NCBI GenBank assembly: GCA_000827325.1
Contig: KN832907.1
Coordinates: forward strand, 41,625 to 105,624
Length of the DNA stretch: 64,000 bases
Reading direction: 5' to 3'
Source: Oidiodendron maius Zn
Taxonomy: Eukaryota; Ascomycota; Leotiomycetes; Myxotrichaceae
Position 1 is the first letter of the stretch. Each line of letters begins with the position of its first letter. The notes below the pieces were generated by a model. That model was not told the DNA's origin, did not search any database, and was given only the letters and a program-made list of their open reading frames with translations. Made by a program: the position numbers and the translations under genes. Below are positions 20,192 to 31,677 of this stretch, piece after piece.

Positions 20192-22138
20192 ATGTCGAAA
20201 GTCATAGGAGCACGAAGTATATCAGGCTGCTGGACCTGTCGACTGCGTAAAAAGAAATGTGACGAAGGTCATCCTGCCTGTTTCACATGTTTAGCACTTG
20301 GATTAGGTTGTGATGGATACGGCCAAAAGCCGCAATGGATGGATGGGGGTCAGATGGAGAGTGAATTGGTCCAACTGATCAAACAAAGAGTCAAAAAGAC
20401 TACAACTCAGAATCGGCGCCTCGGCCTCTTACGAGCACAACAAATGCGACAGCATAATCAGATTTCACCAGCACCAAATCTGGCTAATGAGTATACACCT
20501 CTACCTTACACAGCACCAAACATAGTCCAATTAATTTCGGATGATACAGTTGAAGAAGATGGCCTCCTTAGGTCTGGTCTGGAATCGGCTATATATTCCC
20601 CTGGAATATTTGAGAGTTATGCATTCTCACTAGAACAATCTGCTCCTGCTACTATTCTTCAAACCCCTTCAGAATCACTTCAACAATCACCACATATCAT
20701 CAGGCCCACTATCCCAAGCATCTGCCAACAACCTGGAGTAGGGTCATTGATCTCATTGGATGATCATGGAGCGCATGGGACCAACTTGTTAATGCACTTT
20801 TTGGACTATGTCTTTCCTATTCAATTTCCGTTCTATAGCCCCTCTCCGATTGAAGGTGGGCGAGGGTGGCTTCTTTACTTCTTGATGCCAGAAACGTCAT
20901 TGTACCATGCAGTACTCAGTGTGAGTGCATATCACCAGCAGTTACTACTGCCTCAACATAATGATAGCGAGCAGAGAAAGATTGCTTTAGCAGAATCTCA
21001 ACATACCCATATCGCTTTCGCCCTGGAGGGTATGCGGCGGTACATTAATGACTATAGTAGGAACAGAGAGGAGATTGGGAGAGATTATATTTTTTTCCTC
21101 GGTTGCACTATTCAACTGATCTACTTCAAGGTAACTTATGCTCCTAGTAACGTTATTTTGATACTTAGCATAGGCTAATATCAAGTCTGAAAGTTATTCC
21201 AAGGCGGAATCGAGGGCTGGCAGATCCACTTGCGAGCAGCTTCGACCATAATTACTGATCTGGGTAGCCGTTTCAAACTCCAGACAGTTCCACCCTTGCC
21301 AGTTCAATCGACCCCAGCAATGTTAGACGGCCAGCCACATGTAGATACGGAGACTAACAGAGGATTTCAACCCTCCACTACAGAAGTGAGAGCTGTCAGG
21401 TTTTTTACAACAGCTTTCATCTGGCTCGATATCCTCTCCTGCGTTTCATTACGGGCGAAGCCCTCCATCGAAATCCATGAGCACCTCATCGAAGACAGCA
21501 GCCTTCAATTTAAAACACTTATGGGCTGCGAAAACTGGGTTATGGTACTTATTATAAAGATCTCCGCCTTAGATGAATGGAAGAAAGAATCGGAGAGACA
21601 TGGTCGCCGATTGAGTATGATGGAACTCGTTCGACGTGCTACTAAGATCGAGGAGTGCCTAAAGAATAAGTTGGCATATAATCCAATGAACTTTGATCCG
21701 CCGACTCCGCATTCGAATTCATCGCGCACGACCCATTCCGAGAAATTTTCTGGGTATTCTAGTGTAGTCACGCGTATATTCGCCCGTTCTACGCTAACAT
21801 ACCTTTATGTGGTCATCTCTGGTGCTTATCCAGAGTTACAAGAAATCCGGGAGAGCGTAGAGGCCACAATAGCTAGTTTCAGGGAACTTCCACATGCGTG
21901 GCTGCTCTCCAGCCTAGTGTGGCCATTCTGCATTACTGGGTGCTTGGCATTAAAAGAGCAACAGTTCTTCTTCAGAGACCTTGTAGCTAGAGCAGGTATG
22001 AACGAGAATATTTCGAGCACTTGTCAGAAGGCACTTCAAGTGATGGAGGAATGTTGGAGGATGCGAGAAAATGAACTTGGTAGCTGCGATTGGACGGATG
22101 CCATGAACAGTCTGGGATGGCAAGTTCTTCTTGTATGA
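20192..22138 (+). CDS. Zn(II)2Cys6 transcription factor
   Basis: Two exons (20192-21130 and 21194-22138, joined in phase 0 across a 63-nt intron with branch site GCTAAT) give 627 residues. Residues 12-40 form the binuclear zinc cluster, spacing C-x2-C-x6-C-x6-C-x2-C-x6-C (GCWTCRLRKKKCDEGHPACF and on). The rest resembles the fungal-specific regulatory domain 2 family: LLMHFLDYVFPIQFPFY, then LYHAVLSVSAYHQ, then LFQGGIEGWQIHL across the splice. It would bind DNA in the nucleus and may control the PKS or the dioxygenase beside it; this is inferred from location only. The stop codon lies 112 bp before a repeat-like segment, so the C-terminus could be shorter than ancestral. I chose the ATG just before the zinc cluster. 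Confidence 0.88.
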
Positions 22139-22250
22139 AAGCGCTGACTTGCTTTCGAAATGCCTTCGAAATGACCTGAAAGGTCAGAGAAGGAACTTCG
22201 AAGAGAGAGAGAGAGGAGTGCCTTCGAAACTGAGCTGAAAGCTCAGAGAG

Positions 22251-22332
22251 TGTCACGGAACAAGTGCAAGTTCGTGGACAATTGCGACTTGGTTGAATTG
22301 ATTGATTATAAGGAGTGAAGAGATCCGTGACA
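22251..22332. repeat. Short segment bounded by TGTCACGGA / TCCGTGACA
   Basis: An 82-bp stretch starts with TGTCACGGA and ends with its exact reverse complement, with TG..CA termini. It sits between the regulator gene and an AT-rich mutated block, and just upstream are repeated CCTTCGAAA and GAGA words. It could be a degraded end of a mobile element, possibly an LTR-like fossil, but it is too short to assign. Confidence 0.35.
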
Positions 22333-22731
22333 AACTCTATCTTTTATATTAGGCTGTACAAAGTTGTAAATAGCTTTACAAATATATAAAAGTCACATGA
22401 TATCAGCTCTTGACTTTTATACTATAGGATTATCTAGAAAAAAAATATCTCTATATATCTAAATTGACTTTTTAGAAATAACTTAATATTTAGTTAGTTT
22501 AATTAAATCCTAATAATACTATTTGATTTAATATATTAGACTACTTTAGTTTAAGAGTTAAAATAATATTATTAAGCTTAAATAAGAAACTTTAAAGCTA
22601 GAAGAATTAGAATTATAATAAGTATATATTATATATTATAGTAGAAATAATATAACTATTTAATATTATAATCTTTTTAGATATAAAAAGAAATAAATTA
22701 AAGTATTAGATATTAATAAAAGAAAAGCTAA

Positions 22732-22765
<34 letters not shown>

Positions 22766-23013
22766 ACTTTATTTAGTTATTTAGTTATAAAATCTCTATT
22801 AGAAATATTATATTCTAAAAAAATAATAAAGACTATATAAATTGGGCAATTTCGTGCATTGTACAGCTCTATATTAAAGAGTGACGCTGCAAAATAGCCA
22901 GTAAATAAACGAGATTTCTATCTTTTGTCATAGCTAATAGGTGTTTATACATGCTGCACCCTTTTATCGGGAGTTGATTTGTAAAATATGGTTTAAATTG
23001 CAGGATAGCTTAT
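22333..23013. other. AT-rich, RIP-like block with a TTA microsatellite
   Basis: The part up to about 22845 is AT-rich and poor in CA/TG like the block at the window start, and holds a perfect TTA/ATT triplet run from about 22731 to 22763. After 22850 the composition becomes normal. No gene is seen. Confidence 0.65.
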
Positions 23014-23222
23014 GTCCCGTCCTTCGGCTCTTGTCCTTCGTCTCCCGTCCTTCGTCTCCCGTCCTTCAGTTCTTGTCCTTCGTCTCCCGTCCTTCAGTTC
23101 TTGTCCTTCGGTTCTTGTTCTTCGCTTCCGTCCTTCAGTTCTTGTCCTTCGGTTCTTGTCCTTTGCTTCCGTCCTTCAGTTCTTGTCCTTCGCTTCCGTC
23201 CTTCGGCTCCTGTCCTTCGCGG
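23014..23222 (+). repeat. Pyrimidine-rich minisatellite upstream of the dioxygenase
   Basis: About 14 degenerate tandem copies of a 13-16 bp unit close to GTCCTTCGTCTCCC or GTCCTTCAGTTCTT fill 200 bp, ending about 140 bp before the dioxygenase start codon. The strand asymmetry (C/T on plus) is marked. Long open frames here only translate the repeat. Confidence 0.85.
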
Positions 23223-23365
23223 ATCGTCATCTCGCCATTACCCCTCCTCATAACAAGGAGAATAGATGACTACGCCGGTATGCCCGTATTTGCCTATAAA
23301 GTGCCTCATGTATGCAATGACTTCCCGCAACAATCACAGCTTCTGTGCAGGACTTATTCAGAATC

Positions 23366-24458
23366 ATGGAGTTGCAGCGGCTGAGCCTTTCGGACTACCG
23401 TCACGGCACCAAAGAACAGAAGAGCCAATTCGCTAGTCAACTTCTCGTCGGCTTTGCGACTTGCGGTTTTGTCAAGCTCGACAACCATGAATTTGATGGA
23501 GAAACCGTTCGGCAGATGTTCGAGTGGGTGAGTAGCAGCTTATCCCCAAGCTTGGAGCAGAATGGAACTAAGAAGTCGTAGAATCGTCGTTTTTTCCAGC
23601 TCGAGGAAGATGCCAAGGCCAGTTGTGCACATGTGCCAGGACCGTGGCCGCAGCGGGGCTACAGCGGGATAGGCAGAGAGAATTTTGCCCGATACCATTC
23701 AGTGTGGACGGGTGAAAGACCGCCTCCGGGAAAGAGAGACAACAAGGCAAGTTTTGGCCATGATGTGACGTTTGACTAAGCTAACGCCATGACACCAGGA
23801 GTCCTTTGATATCGGACCCGACTACGACGACGAATTTCCCAATCGCTGGCCGGAGGAAGCTGTTCTACCGGGCTTCCGCGCCTACATGGAAAAGGCCTTT
23901 CACCAATTTGAGCAGATCACTTTTGATCTCTTGGAGGCGCTGGAAATCGGCATGAATCTCACGCCCGGATCGTTCACGAGTAAGTGCGTCCGCAGCTCGT
24001 CCGAGTTCCGCATGATCCACTATCCACCTATCACGGTGGAAGACACACAAGGTGGTCTGATTAGTCGCGCCTGGCCACACTATGACATCGGTGTCATCTC
24101 TCTTCTCTTCCAGGACAGTGTAGGCGGGCTGGAGATTGACAACGGACGTGGCGGATTCGCATCGGCCACCCCGGAAAAACCGACGGATCTCATTGTAAAT
24201 GCTGCGGAGACCATCCAGCGGTGGAGCAACGGACATTTGAAGGCGGGCCTGCATCGCGTCACTATTCCGCCGTCAATAAAATGTGGCGAAGAAGGGCGTC
24301 TCCCCCAACGTCGCTCAGTGGTATACTTTTGCAAGGCCAACCGCAACGCTTCTGTGGCCCCACTGCCCGAACTGATCAAGAGAGATCATATTGCCAGATA
24401 CGACGACTTGACATTTCTAGCCTACCACCAGAAGCGCGTGCAATCGGCATACGCATAG
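23366..24458 (+). CDS. 2-oxoglutarate/Fe(II)-dependent oxygenase
   Basis: Three exons (23366-23527, 23600-23746, 23799-24458) give 322 residues with the isopenicillin N synthase-like layout: an N-terminal DIOX_N part (ASQLLVGFATCGFVKLDNHE; PGPWPQRGYSGIGRE) and the jelly-roll core. The iron ligands are visible as H-x-D in WPHYDIGVISLLFQD and the distal His in LKAGLHRV; the 2-oxoglutarate Arg is probably in RRSVVYF. Intron 2 (23747-23798) starts with GC, not GT: AAG|GCAAGT, with branch GCTAAC and end CAG, a rare GC-AG intron. Such enzymes hydroxylate, desaturate or ring-close small molecules and are common tailoring enzymes in fungal clusters. The substrate cannot be told. The promoter contains a minisatellite. 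Confidence 0.92.
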
Positions 24459-24918
24459 TGCATGTTGGTAGCATTGAGTTGCCTGCCACTAGCTATGTCT
24501 AGACATATCTAACCGTAACCCTCCCCATACAGTCATTACCTCGCGGACACTATTTTCAACCCTTATTGAGCGGCACGTACAAAGTTAAACTTGCAGCGCA
24601 TAGGCCTCTGAAAAGGCCATAGTTGCTTTCAATGGAAACAAAACTATAAAACTCTTGAGACATGTTCGTATCAGCAAGTTTGGTCTAGCCATTCCTGAAA
24701 AAAAGAGATTTACAGGCTGGTAATATCGAATCTCAAAGTTGAATGGGCACCAGAATGCCCGGTGGATGTGACGATAGAGGGAGGATATTGAATTCTCAAG
24801 CCTCGCTGGTTTATGAAAGAACTGGAGTTGAAATACAGGTCTGGTAACTGGTTGAAACTCGATATCAAATCAACTACCTATGGGCCGGAACCATTAAACA
24901 CCTAGGCTACCAAATAAA
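24459..24918. other. Intergenic, nothing recognised
   Basis: Between the convergent ends of the dioxygenase and the small zinc-finger ORF no gene, repeat or RNA was recognised. Confidence 0.5.
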
Positions 24919-25239
24919 TCAATTGGAAACCCAAGACTGGCTTGATTGACATGTGATGAGCGCAGCCTTGATGACGCCGCACTTGCCCTCCAAAATATGC
25001 TTGTCCATGTTACTCTTCCGGGTGAAACTTTTGTAACAGAACGGGCACGACGCCGTACCTATTCCGTTCATCTCCCGTAAATGGCGCTTGTAGTTCTCAA
25101 TTCTGGAGAAGGTTCGGCCTTCGCAGCCGTGCTCATAGCAACGGAGGTAACTCTGCTCCACAAGCGGGACTCCCATTCCCTGCCCATCCGGAAAAAATTG
25201 CGTGATTGACTGCCCGGTGAGATGCGACATTGACTCCAT
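24919..25239 (-). CDS. Small C2H2-type zinc-finger ORF, possibly partial
   Basis: From the ATG at 25239 the frame gives 106 residues; it stays open upstream to 25344, adding only an Arg-rich, unremarkable stretch. Two zinc-finger-like segments are visible: CYEHGCEGRTFSRIENYKRH, which lacks a clear last ligand, and CPFCYKSFTRKSNMDKHILE followed by GKC, a C2HC finger. This resembles the end of fungal C2H2 regulators in which the first finger has the long C-x4-C form. It is short and no activation domain is seen, so it may be a fragment of a larger gene or a decaying copy. Function unknown. Confidence 0.5.
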   Translation of the reverse strand: MESMSHLTGQSITQFFPDGQGMGVPLVEQSYLRCYEHGCEGRTFSRIENYKRHLREMNGIGTASCPFCYKSFTRKSNMDKHILEGKCGVIKAALITCQSSQSWVSN

Positions 25240-25592
25240 TGCCAGCGGCCTGCCAGCCCTAGAGCGCTGTCGCTGGCGGCGGCTCGCTGGCCGGTGCTGA
25301 ATGATGAGGGGTAGTTCGCCGCGATCTACGACGCACATTAGCACGCCACATGATGGCTAACATCTTTCGATAGAAGCTGATGGACGTACGCTCAGCAGTG
25401 AGACTTTCCAGGGTGTGTGGAAAGTATTCAACTGGACTGGAAAAAATATCCTGGTTCATACCTCTAGACGGTGTAATTTATGTACTCAATGTGTATGATA
25501 CTATATGCCGTTTGGGGAGGCTGTCGAGGCTGCTAATCGCTAATCTTGGTTTAATGCCAAAACGTCTCCATTATATGCAAACAACACCTAGC

Positions 25593-26090
25593 ACATCTGC
25601 GCCGCTGTGAATCACGGGGCAAGGTGGACAAAATCTTTACTTTTTGGGAGATTTGCCGTAACGGTTTATCAAATAAACTTTCGCTTACCAAGTTAGCGCA
25701 ATTACTTGCAATGCTCTAAGATTTTATTAAAAAGGAACAATATAGGTAACATTTGCACCGCTGTTCAGTTCGGGGTAAGATGGCAAAGATCTTTATTCAT
25801 TTGGTTATTTGCTGTAACCACTTGACACATAGCAACCCCGCTTACTAAAGTGACATCTTACCCGTAATATTACAAGGGTGACGCCGTGCTCCTGCATCAA
25901 ATCATAACGCGATAATATGTGGCTTGTACTAGGAGGTGATCAGCGCTGCTGTCCTGACCTAAACATTTGCATCGCTGTTAAGTAGGAGTAACGGAGAAAG
26001 TTTACTTATTTGGTTATTTGTTACAGTCACCAGTATAATAATCATCCTCTCTAGTAACTGCTTGGCTGTTCGCTAACGAAACTTCAGGCC
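25593..26090 (+). repeat. Three diverged tandem copies of a 110-150 bp unit
   Basis: Copies start at 25593, 25749 and 25973, each with a form of ACATYTGCRYCGCTGT. All three go on with a GGGGTAAGATGG-like part, then ATCTTTA.TCATTTGGTTATTTG and GTAAC, and end in a CTTACTAAAGT-like part. They are strongly diverged (roughly 60-70% by eye) and have no coding potential. The origin is unknown; they could be remnants of a tandemly inserted short element. Confidence 0.65.
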
Positions 26091-27552
26091 CATGTGCGGC
26101 CAGCCCCGAGTACCTAGCGATCATTGTCACGAACAGTCGGGGCGGACCGACAGTGACTATCTAGCACTTCTTTTCTGTCTTCCGGAGATAGGCGACAACG
26201 TTTTGAACGGGGTATCTTCGCCGTTCTAGACTAGACGGTATAGCATCGCAGCAGCTAGTCCTGATGGATCTTGTGTGTACGCCGTTTGTTAGTTTTATGC
26301 ACTTTGAATACCAACCTCCGCTAGCGACGCATTCGGTTATGATATTACCTCCTTATGCTCGGTCGCAATCATGACTGGATGCAACCTTTGACTCTAGGAC
26401 TTGGATATGTGCCCCAACCAGGGTCCAGAACCGTGTTGGCGCTTGTGTTGACTCGCGCGGGGGTCGTCGCGAGCCTGCGACAGCCGCTGCACCATTCTTT
26501 GCTCCGTGCCAACAACAAGTTCTAAAACGACAATGAAGCGAACAGCTGGACATAGTGCCAAAGCAGCCGAAATATCGTACATGTGAGGACTGATGGCCAC
26601 TATTCTTTAAACTGCGAGCAGTAGCATTTGACCCATTATGATCTGTAGGGCTGAGAAGCAGGAAAACACAAGTTCTCCTCCCCACCGTGCAACTGAAATG
26701 AAAGTGACGCACTTTCTGGTGGATGCCAAAAGAAGGAGGCCTATGGAAGCAGCTAGCCTGATAGATACACAGTGAGGCAAACCCGGTAGAGAAGGTTTCG
26801 TAATTCTGACGCGACCTCTACTAACTACCTCCAGATCGTGGGAAATCTGACAGTATCTTTGTATTTGTTGAATCTATGAAGGATGCTCTTGCCTGTCGCT
26901 GGTCTTCTCAAATCAACCTTCGGTAATTGTGTACTCGCTTGTCATGTTTTGACTGGTTGAGGTGGGCCGTTATATTGAGTTAGCAACTCTAACTATCTTG
27001 CACCTCAAGCATGAGAACTGTTGCACGCTACTCCTCGACCCCATTTTCCCGCGACTCGACGCGCTAGGCACAGTGCCTCTACAATAACCACTGTATGTCT
27101 GTTGTTGGCTCAGCAATAAAGCGGCACACTATACCCGTGGGAGAGTGATCGAGTCAACCGCCCCCTTGATTTAATTTACGGTGCTTGCCACTGGGCACAC
27201 CCGAAGCCGGGTCTGAACGGCCTGGGTTAATATTCAGCGATACCTCCACATGTGATGTGTCAACGGAGCATTGCGGCAGGTGGCTTGTGCTACTTACGTA
27301 TGGTTGCTTCATTTATGACAGTTGTTTATTCCATAATTTGACCCCGATCTGTCGGTTTCTCATGAGATAAGTTATCGGCTGAAATCCATCTACCTAGATT
27401 CCGATTTGGTTCCAAGCTGTTAAAGGCGTCTCTCTCTTTTCGTCTGGTCTAATAGATATCTCGCAACTCGTTTATTCAAACAGTGTAAGTAAAATCGACC
27501 TCTGTCCCTGGCCTAATCATCACCATAATTGGCTACCATTCCCCATTTATAG
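26091..27552. other. Intergenic, nothing recognised
   Basis: This 1.4-kb stretch has normal composition but no gene I can support. Short open frames (for example 26353-26712 minus) have no motif. The last 70 bases look like an intron (GTAAGT near 27485, CTAATC, TAG at 27550) leading into the MFS relic. Confidence 0.45.
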
Positions 27553-27840
27553 TCGTCAGCTCCGTTCTGATGGCTCTTGGTGCGGGACCTGTGACCGCCT
27601 TCGCAGTTGGGTCCAGACTAGCATCATGGGTCGGCTATGAGATCATATTTGGTGCTGTGGTTCGATTCGGCGGCGAAGACTGTCCTTTTCCACTATCATA
27701 TCTTGAGTACGACCGCTATTCCGTAAGTTCTGATGTGCCTGGGGCGATCGCATTCATCTCTTTCACAAGTCGATTGAATATTCAAACAAACGGTGCTTGC
27801 ATGACATCAACTCGAACATCATACTTAGGTATGGAGCATC
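27553..27840 (+). pseudogene. Major facilitator transporter relic
   Basis: The frame VSSVLMALGAGPVTAFAVGS then RLASWVGYEIIFGAVVRFGG follows the pattern of helices in 14-TM drug/toxin exporters (as in VLMAIGAGLLTTF... WIGYQILYG). SDVPGAIAFISFTSRL stands where DVP(V/T)GxAxxxFFQxLGG is expected. The Gln- and Gly-rich signature residues are changed, the rest of the ~550-residue protein is absent, and frames break on both sides. It is probably a dead cluster exporter; the intact ABCC transporter may have taken over or coexisted with it. Confidence 0.55.
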
Positions 27841-28955
27841 TGATTCAAATTACTTGGGGAGTCTTGGAAATACTGGATGTGTTATTGCGGCTTCCATTAA
27901 GGGCCCTCTTGTCGACTATCACGGCAAGCATTTCAGTAAACAGATCATAGACAATATAATGGAAGAGCATTATGCGTTAGGGGTGGAACAGACGGATTTG
28001 CAATGCCTGCTTGTGATAACTGTCTTAAATCTAGTTCTAGAAATTCGAGTGACAGGTACGACCACTCTAACTCTGAGTTTCATAGCCAGCTTGCAGAGTG
28101 GGGCGTTAGCCTGAATCGTTATTCAGGGGCTCACATACATGATTCGCCTTTAAATCTAGCTGCTTATACATCAAATGACCTCTTTATATACACTCACATG
28201 GAAGTTTTCAGCATCTAAAAGTAGATTGCGGATAAAGAGGTGTTTGTTTAGTTCAACATTCCACTAACCACCTATAGCGTGATATGTAACTGTCGTGACG
28301 TAATCTGTTCTTGTCAGAAATATATCAGCCTCATGGGTAAGGCGCAGAAGTGTTAACTGTTGCATAATATTATTGGTCTTGTTTGATTGCGGGCATTTCT
28401 ATTCTAATTCAGAACGAGAGGAAGGCAGGCACGTCGCCTAAGTTGTTGTAATTCATGCGTTGGTTCTTACGAGAATCGCGCCGAGAATGTGGTCAGCGAA
28501 TCGCGCATACGGGGAATTGGCTGCCGTGGTGTTGGTCATAGCTCTCGTAATATCTGTAAAATTAAGAGGTATAGGTACATATATACATGTGTCTCTAGGG
28601 GCCGCGGCAATGCCACCCTTGGCTTGGAGTTCGGATCGATAAACTCGACTCGCGGAGTGTCTGTGAGTACCGTATGGCGAGTTGTAGGTGCCGGTTCGGA
28701 ATTTGTCTTGTTTCAAGTGAGTTTCCATTAGAAGTTGAATGTCCTCTCTTCAATGAAGAAGACTGGCAATATATAGTAATGGCGTTACGCTGTGGTTCGC
28801 CTCTTTCTTACTGGTGAACGTCAATAGCTTAGCCTATTCAGTTGAACCAGTTAAGATCATGTATGGAAACTTAAAATGATAAATATAAATACGTAGATGA
28901 GAGTTTCCGTTAATCAATACTATCAACCTGAAAAAAATATTCGAGTTGCGCAAAC
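27841..28955. other. Intergenic, nothing recognised
   Basis: No gene is supported. The first 250 bp may still be part of the decayed MFS gene. The rest separates it from the 3' end of the UDP-glucose dehydrogenase gene. Confidence 0.45.
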
Positions 28956-30771
28956 CTACCACACCTTTTTCCCAATAATCTCAACAGTAAACCCCATGCT
29001 TTCAAGTACATTGGGGTCCAGGCATGCGCTACTACCAAATACAATACGAGGATAGGTCATGACGCGAGCTACGTGATCCCAGTCGAGACTCTTCAGTTGT
29101 AGACCTCCATTGTCTGCGTGTCCCTGAAAATCGGGCTTTGACCGGTGGAGATTTGTACAGCTACAGTCCCCATGATGCGAGCCTTTGTGCTCCAGTCGTG
29201 TCTCAACAACAGAAACGGTACATGTCTCTCGATGAAGAATGGTCTGTCCGTCAACAATGTCCGAAGCATTGATCGCGAAGGTGGTTTCCCTCATTCGATT
29301 CGTCGTATTGGTGTGGGAGAGAGTGTTTGTCGAGCCTTTGGGCTTGACTCTGAACGTGTCCCAATTAGTTGCGACCAGCACCCCGTGGGCTCCGGTGCAA
29401 GCTTCCTCGCCAGACTGACAGATTGTTAGTCTATTATCTAGGCCTCCGTCAGCGGCACAGTCGATCCCGAGATCCTCGCGAATCTGGCTTTCCTGAACCA
29501 AGGGGTCGTAGATGCTGACGCTAGCTCCTTCGTGAAGAAACCCTTTAACTAAGTCGATGGCGCAGCTCTCCCTCGTATCTCCTGTGTTTTCTTTGAAAGC
29601 AAAACCGAGGATCGCAATCTTCTTTCCATTCATGTTGTTGTTGAACCGTGAGACTATGCGCGCAACGGACCTCGACTTTTGCTTCTCATTAATATTCAAG
29701 ATGGCCTCCCAGTATGCGGCAACATCGTCCAAGTGTAGGCACTTGCAGAGGTAGACAAGACTTCGGATGTCCTTTTTGAAACATGAACCTCCGAATCCGA
29801 ATGATGCCCGCAGCATATGTGGGCCGATACGACTGTCGCTGCCCACTGCCTTTGCTACCTGTTGAATATCTGCCCCTGTCGCTTCGCAAATGATGCTAAG
29901 AGCATTGATGCTGCTAATCCTTTGGGCCAAAAGCGCATTCGCAGCTAATTTTGATAGCTCGGATGAGAACAAGTTCATCGTGATGATTCGCTCGCGTGGA
30001 ATCCAAGTTGCATATACGCTCGCGAAAGTCTCCGCAGCCAAAAAGCCACTCTTGGTCTCTAAACATCCGATGAGGACACGGTCAGGCTGCAGCAGATTTT
30101 GGACAGCGGTGCCTTCAGCTAAAAACTCCGGATTCGATAGCACCTCGAACTTGACACCGGTATGCGCATTGTTGCGGAGTATGTCTCGCACAGTCTCGCC
30201 GGTCCCGACCGGAACAGTGCTCTTCTCCACCACAATTTTGTTGCTTCTCGCGGACCGAGCAATACACATAACTACATCCTCGAGCACGCTGCTATCTAAC
30301 AAGTAACCAGATCCGGTGCCGACTGCCTTGGTTGGAGTGTTGACGCTCACGATGATAATCTCAGCCTGCTGAATGCTTTCTTCCACCTCGGTTGTGAAAT
30401 GAAGATTCTTGCGCTGGCTCGGACGCAACCCGTCACGCGGAACCTTGACAATATCCAGAAGGCCAGTCTCGGCAACCGGGAGGTTTTCTGACTGCCAGGC
30501 CTTTGTGCGTTCGGCATTCTTGTCTACCACGGTAACTTGAATGTGCGGACACTGGTTCGCCAATACGGCTGCGGTTGAGCCTCCCTAGGTCATAATCAGC
30601 ACGCGACAGAATTACGTTGTTTTGCATCGCCTGGGAGCGGGAGCATCTTACTACGTAGCCTGCGCCGATAAAGCAGATGTAGGATACAGACTTGGGAGTC
30701 GTGCTCCCGGTCGGAGCGCTTCCCTTCTTGTGGCGTAAATCGCCGTTTTTGTAGTCGCGAAAGAACGGCAT
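28956..30771 (-). CDS. UDP-glucose 6-dehydrogenase
   Basis: Two exons (30771-30652 and 30584-28956; 67-nt intron with GTAAGA donor) give 582 residues. The intron splits the NAD-binding motif, read as ICFIGAGYV then GGSTAAVLA. Family motifs follow: VEKSTVPVGTGETV, SNPEFLAEGTAVQNLL (catalytic Glu), LSKLAANALLAQRISSINAL (binding Lys/Asn) and SFGFGGSCFKKDI with the catalytic Cys. It oxidises UDP-glucose to UDP-glucuronate in the cytosol with two NAD+. An insert of about 95 residues, rich in Thr/Asn/His, separates TNWDTFRV from LDWDHVARVM near the C-terminus, where the family normally has a few residues; it could also be a misread intron. The next gene downstream in the pathway, UDP-glucuronate decarboxylase, lies about 0.9 kb away on the same strand. 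Confidence 0.93.
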
Positions 30772-31677
30772 AGTCGAATTGTTTACTGAGTACGAGTTGT
30801 AAGCAACAGGAAAGTAGCAAGTAAATCGTACAGGTTGATTTGTCACGACTTGCCACGTTATCATGGAGAATTCGAGTGGTAGCGTCTCGGAGACCTTCCA
30901 GGCTATCTTATAGAAAAATCAGATTGGTGAGAAGATTATGTGTCAAGCGCCTATCAGATCTAGCATAGAAGTTCTATACCAGGCCTACCACTCTGATTTT
31001 ATGTGATAACCTCTCCCCTAGTTATATCTTTATTTGCTAATAATCACCATGTTTAAGTGCACTTTGCATATATCTGTATTGAGATTAGTGGTGTATTTGA
31101 ATAACCTTGTGCCGCAAAAGATTGTTTTGTAAAATTTGTGTCACACGTCACCAGGGTGGGTCGAAATCCCGTGGATACATCCAATCTTTGGTTGGTAGAC
31201 TACCTAACATCTTTCGTGCAACAATTTGTTGTGGATTTGTCTGGATCACTGTTCATCATTCCATCTTTCAGACTCATTTAATTGCAAACTCCACGCCGAT
31301 TGCCACCTCTCCCACCCATCCCAATGATGGACGAGTAAGGTGAGACATGTCCGACGGAAACAACAAAGTCAGAGGCTGCCTTGAGACAGCGTTTACATTA
31401 GAGCACGACTGTGTTTCGGAGCTTTAGGGGTTATCATGACATCGATTTCTCGTCTATTTATCTTAACCAAAAACCGTATGCAAACCTACTTACATTTTGG
31501 AAATCTTTATTCTTGGTTATCCATATGCGGATTGACTTCACCCGTTTTCTTTCCAATATGCCAAGTTAGCTGTTTCATAGTGATTTCTAGAGCCGACTGC
31601 GTATGCGTACAAAGTACCATCATGATATGTATTGCAGCTATATTCGATGTAGAACTAATACTTTCATCTTCCCACAT
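30772..31677. other. Intergenic between the two UDP-sugar genes
   Basis: This 0.9-kb gap must hold the dehydrogenase promoter and the decarboxylase 3' end. No gene, clear TATA box or repeat was recognised. Confidence 0.5.

Noticed and set aside
22941-23384. Overlapping open frames with repeats such as FVSRPSVLVLRF
   Set aside because: They only translate the pyrimidine minisatellite in different frames; no codon constraint or domain is visible.
27553-28218. Intact membrane protein gene in the MFS region
   Set aside because: Similarity is limited to about three helices and frames break on both sides, so it is listed as a relic.
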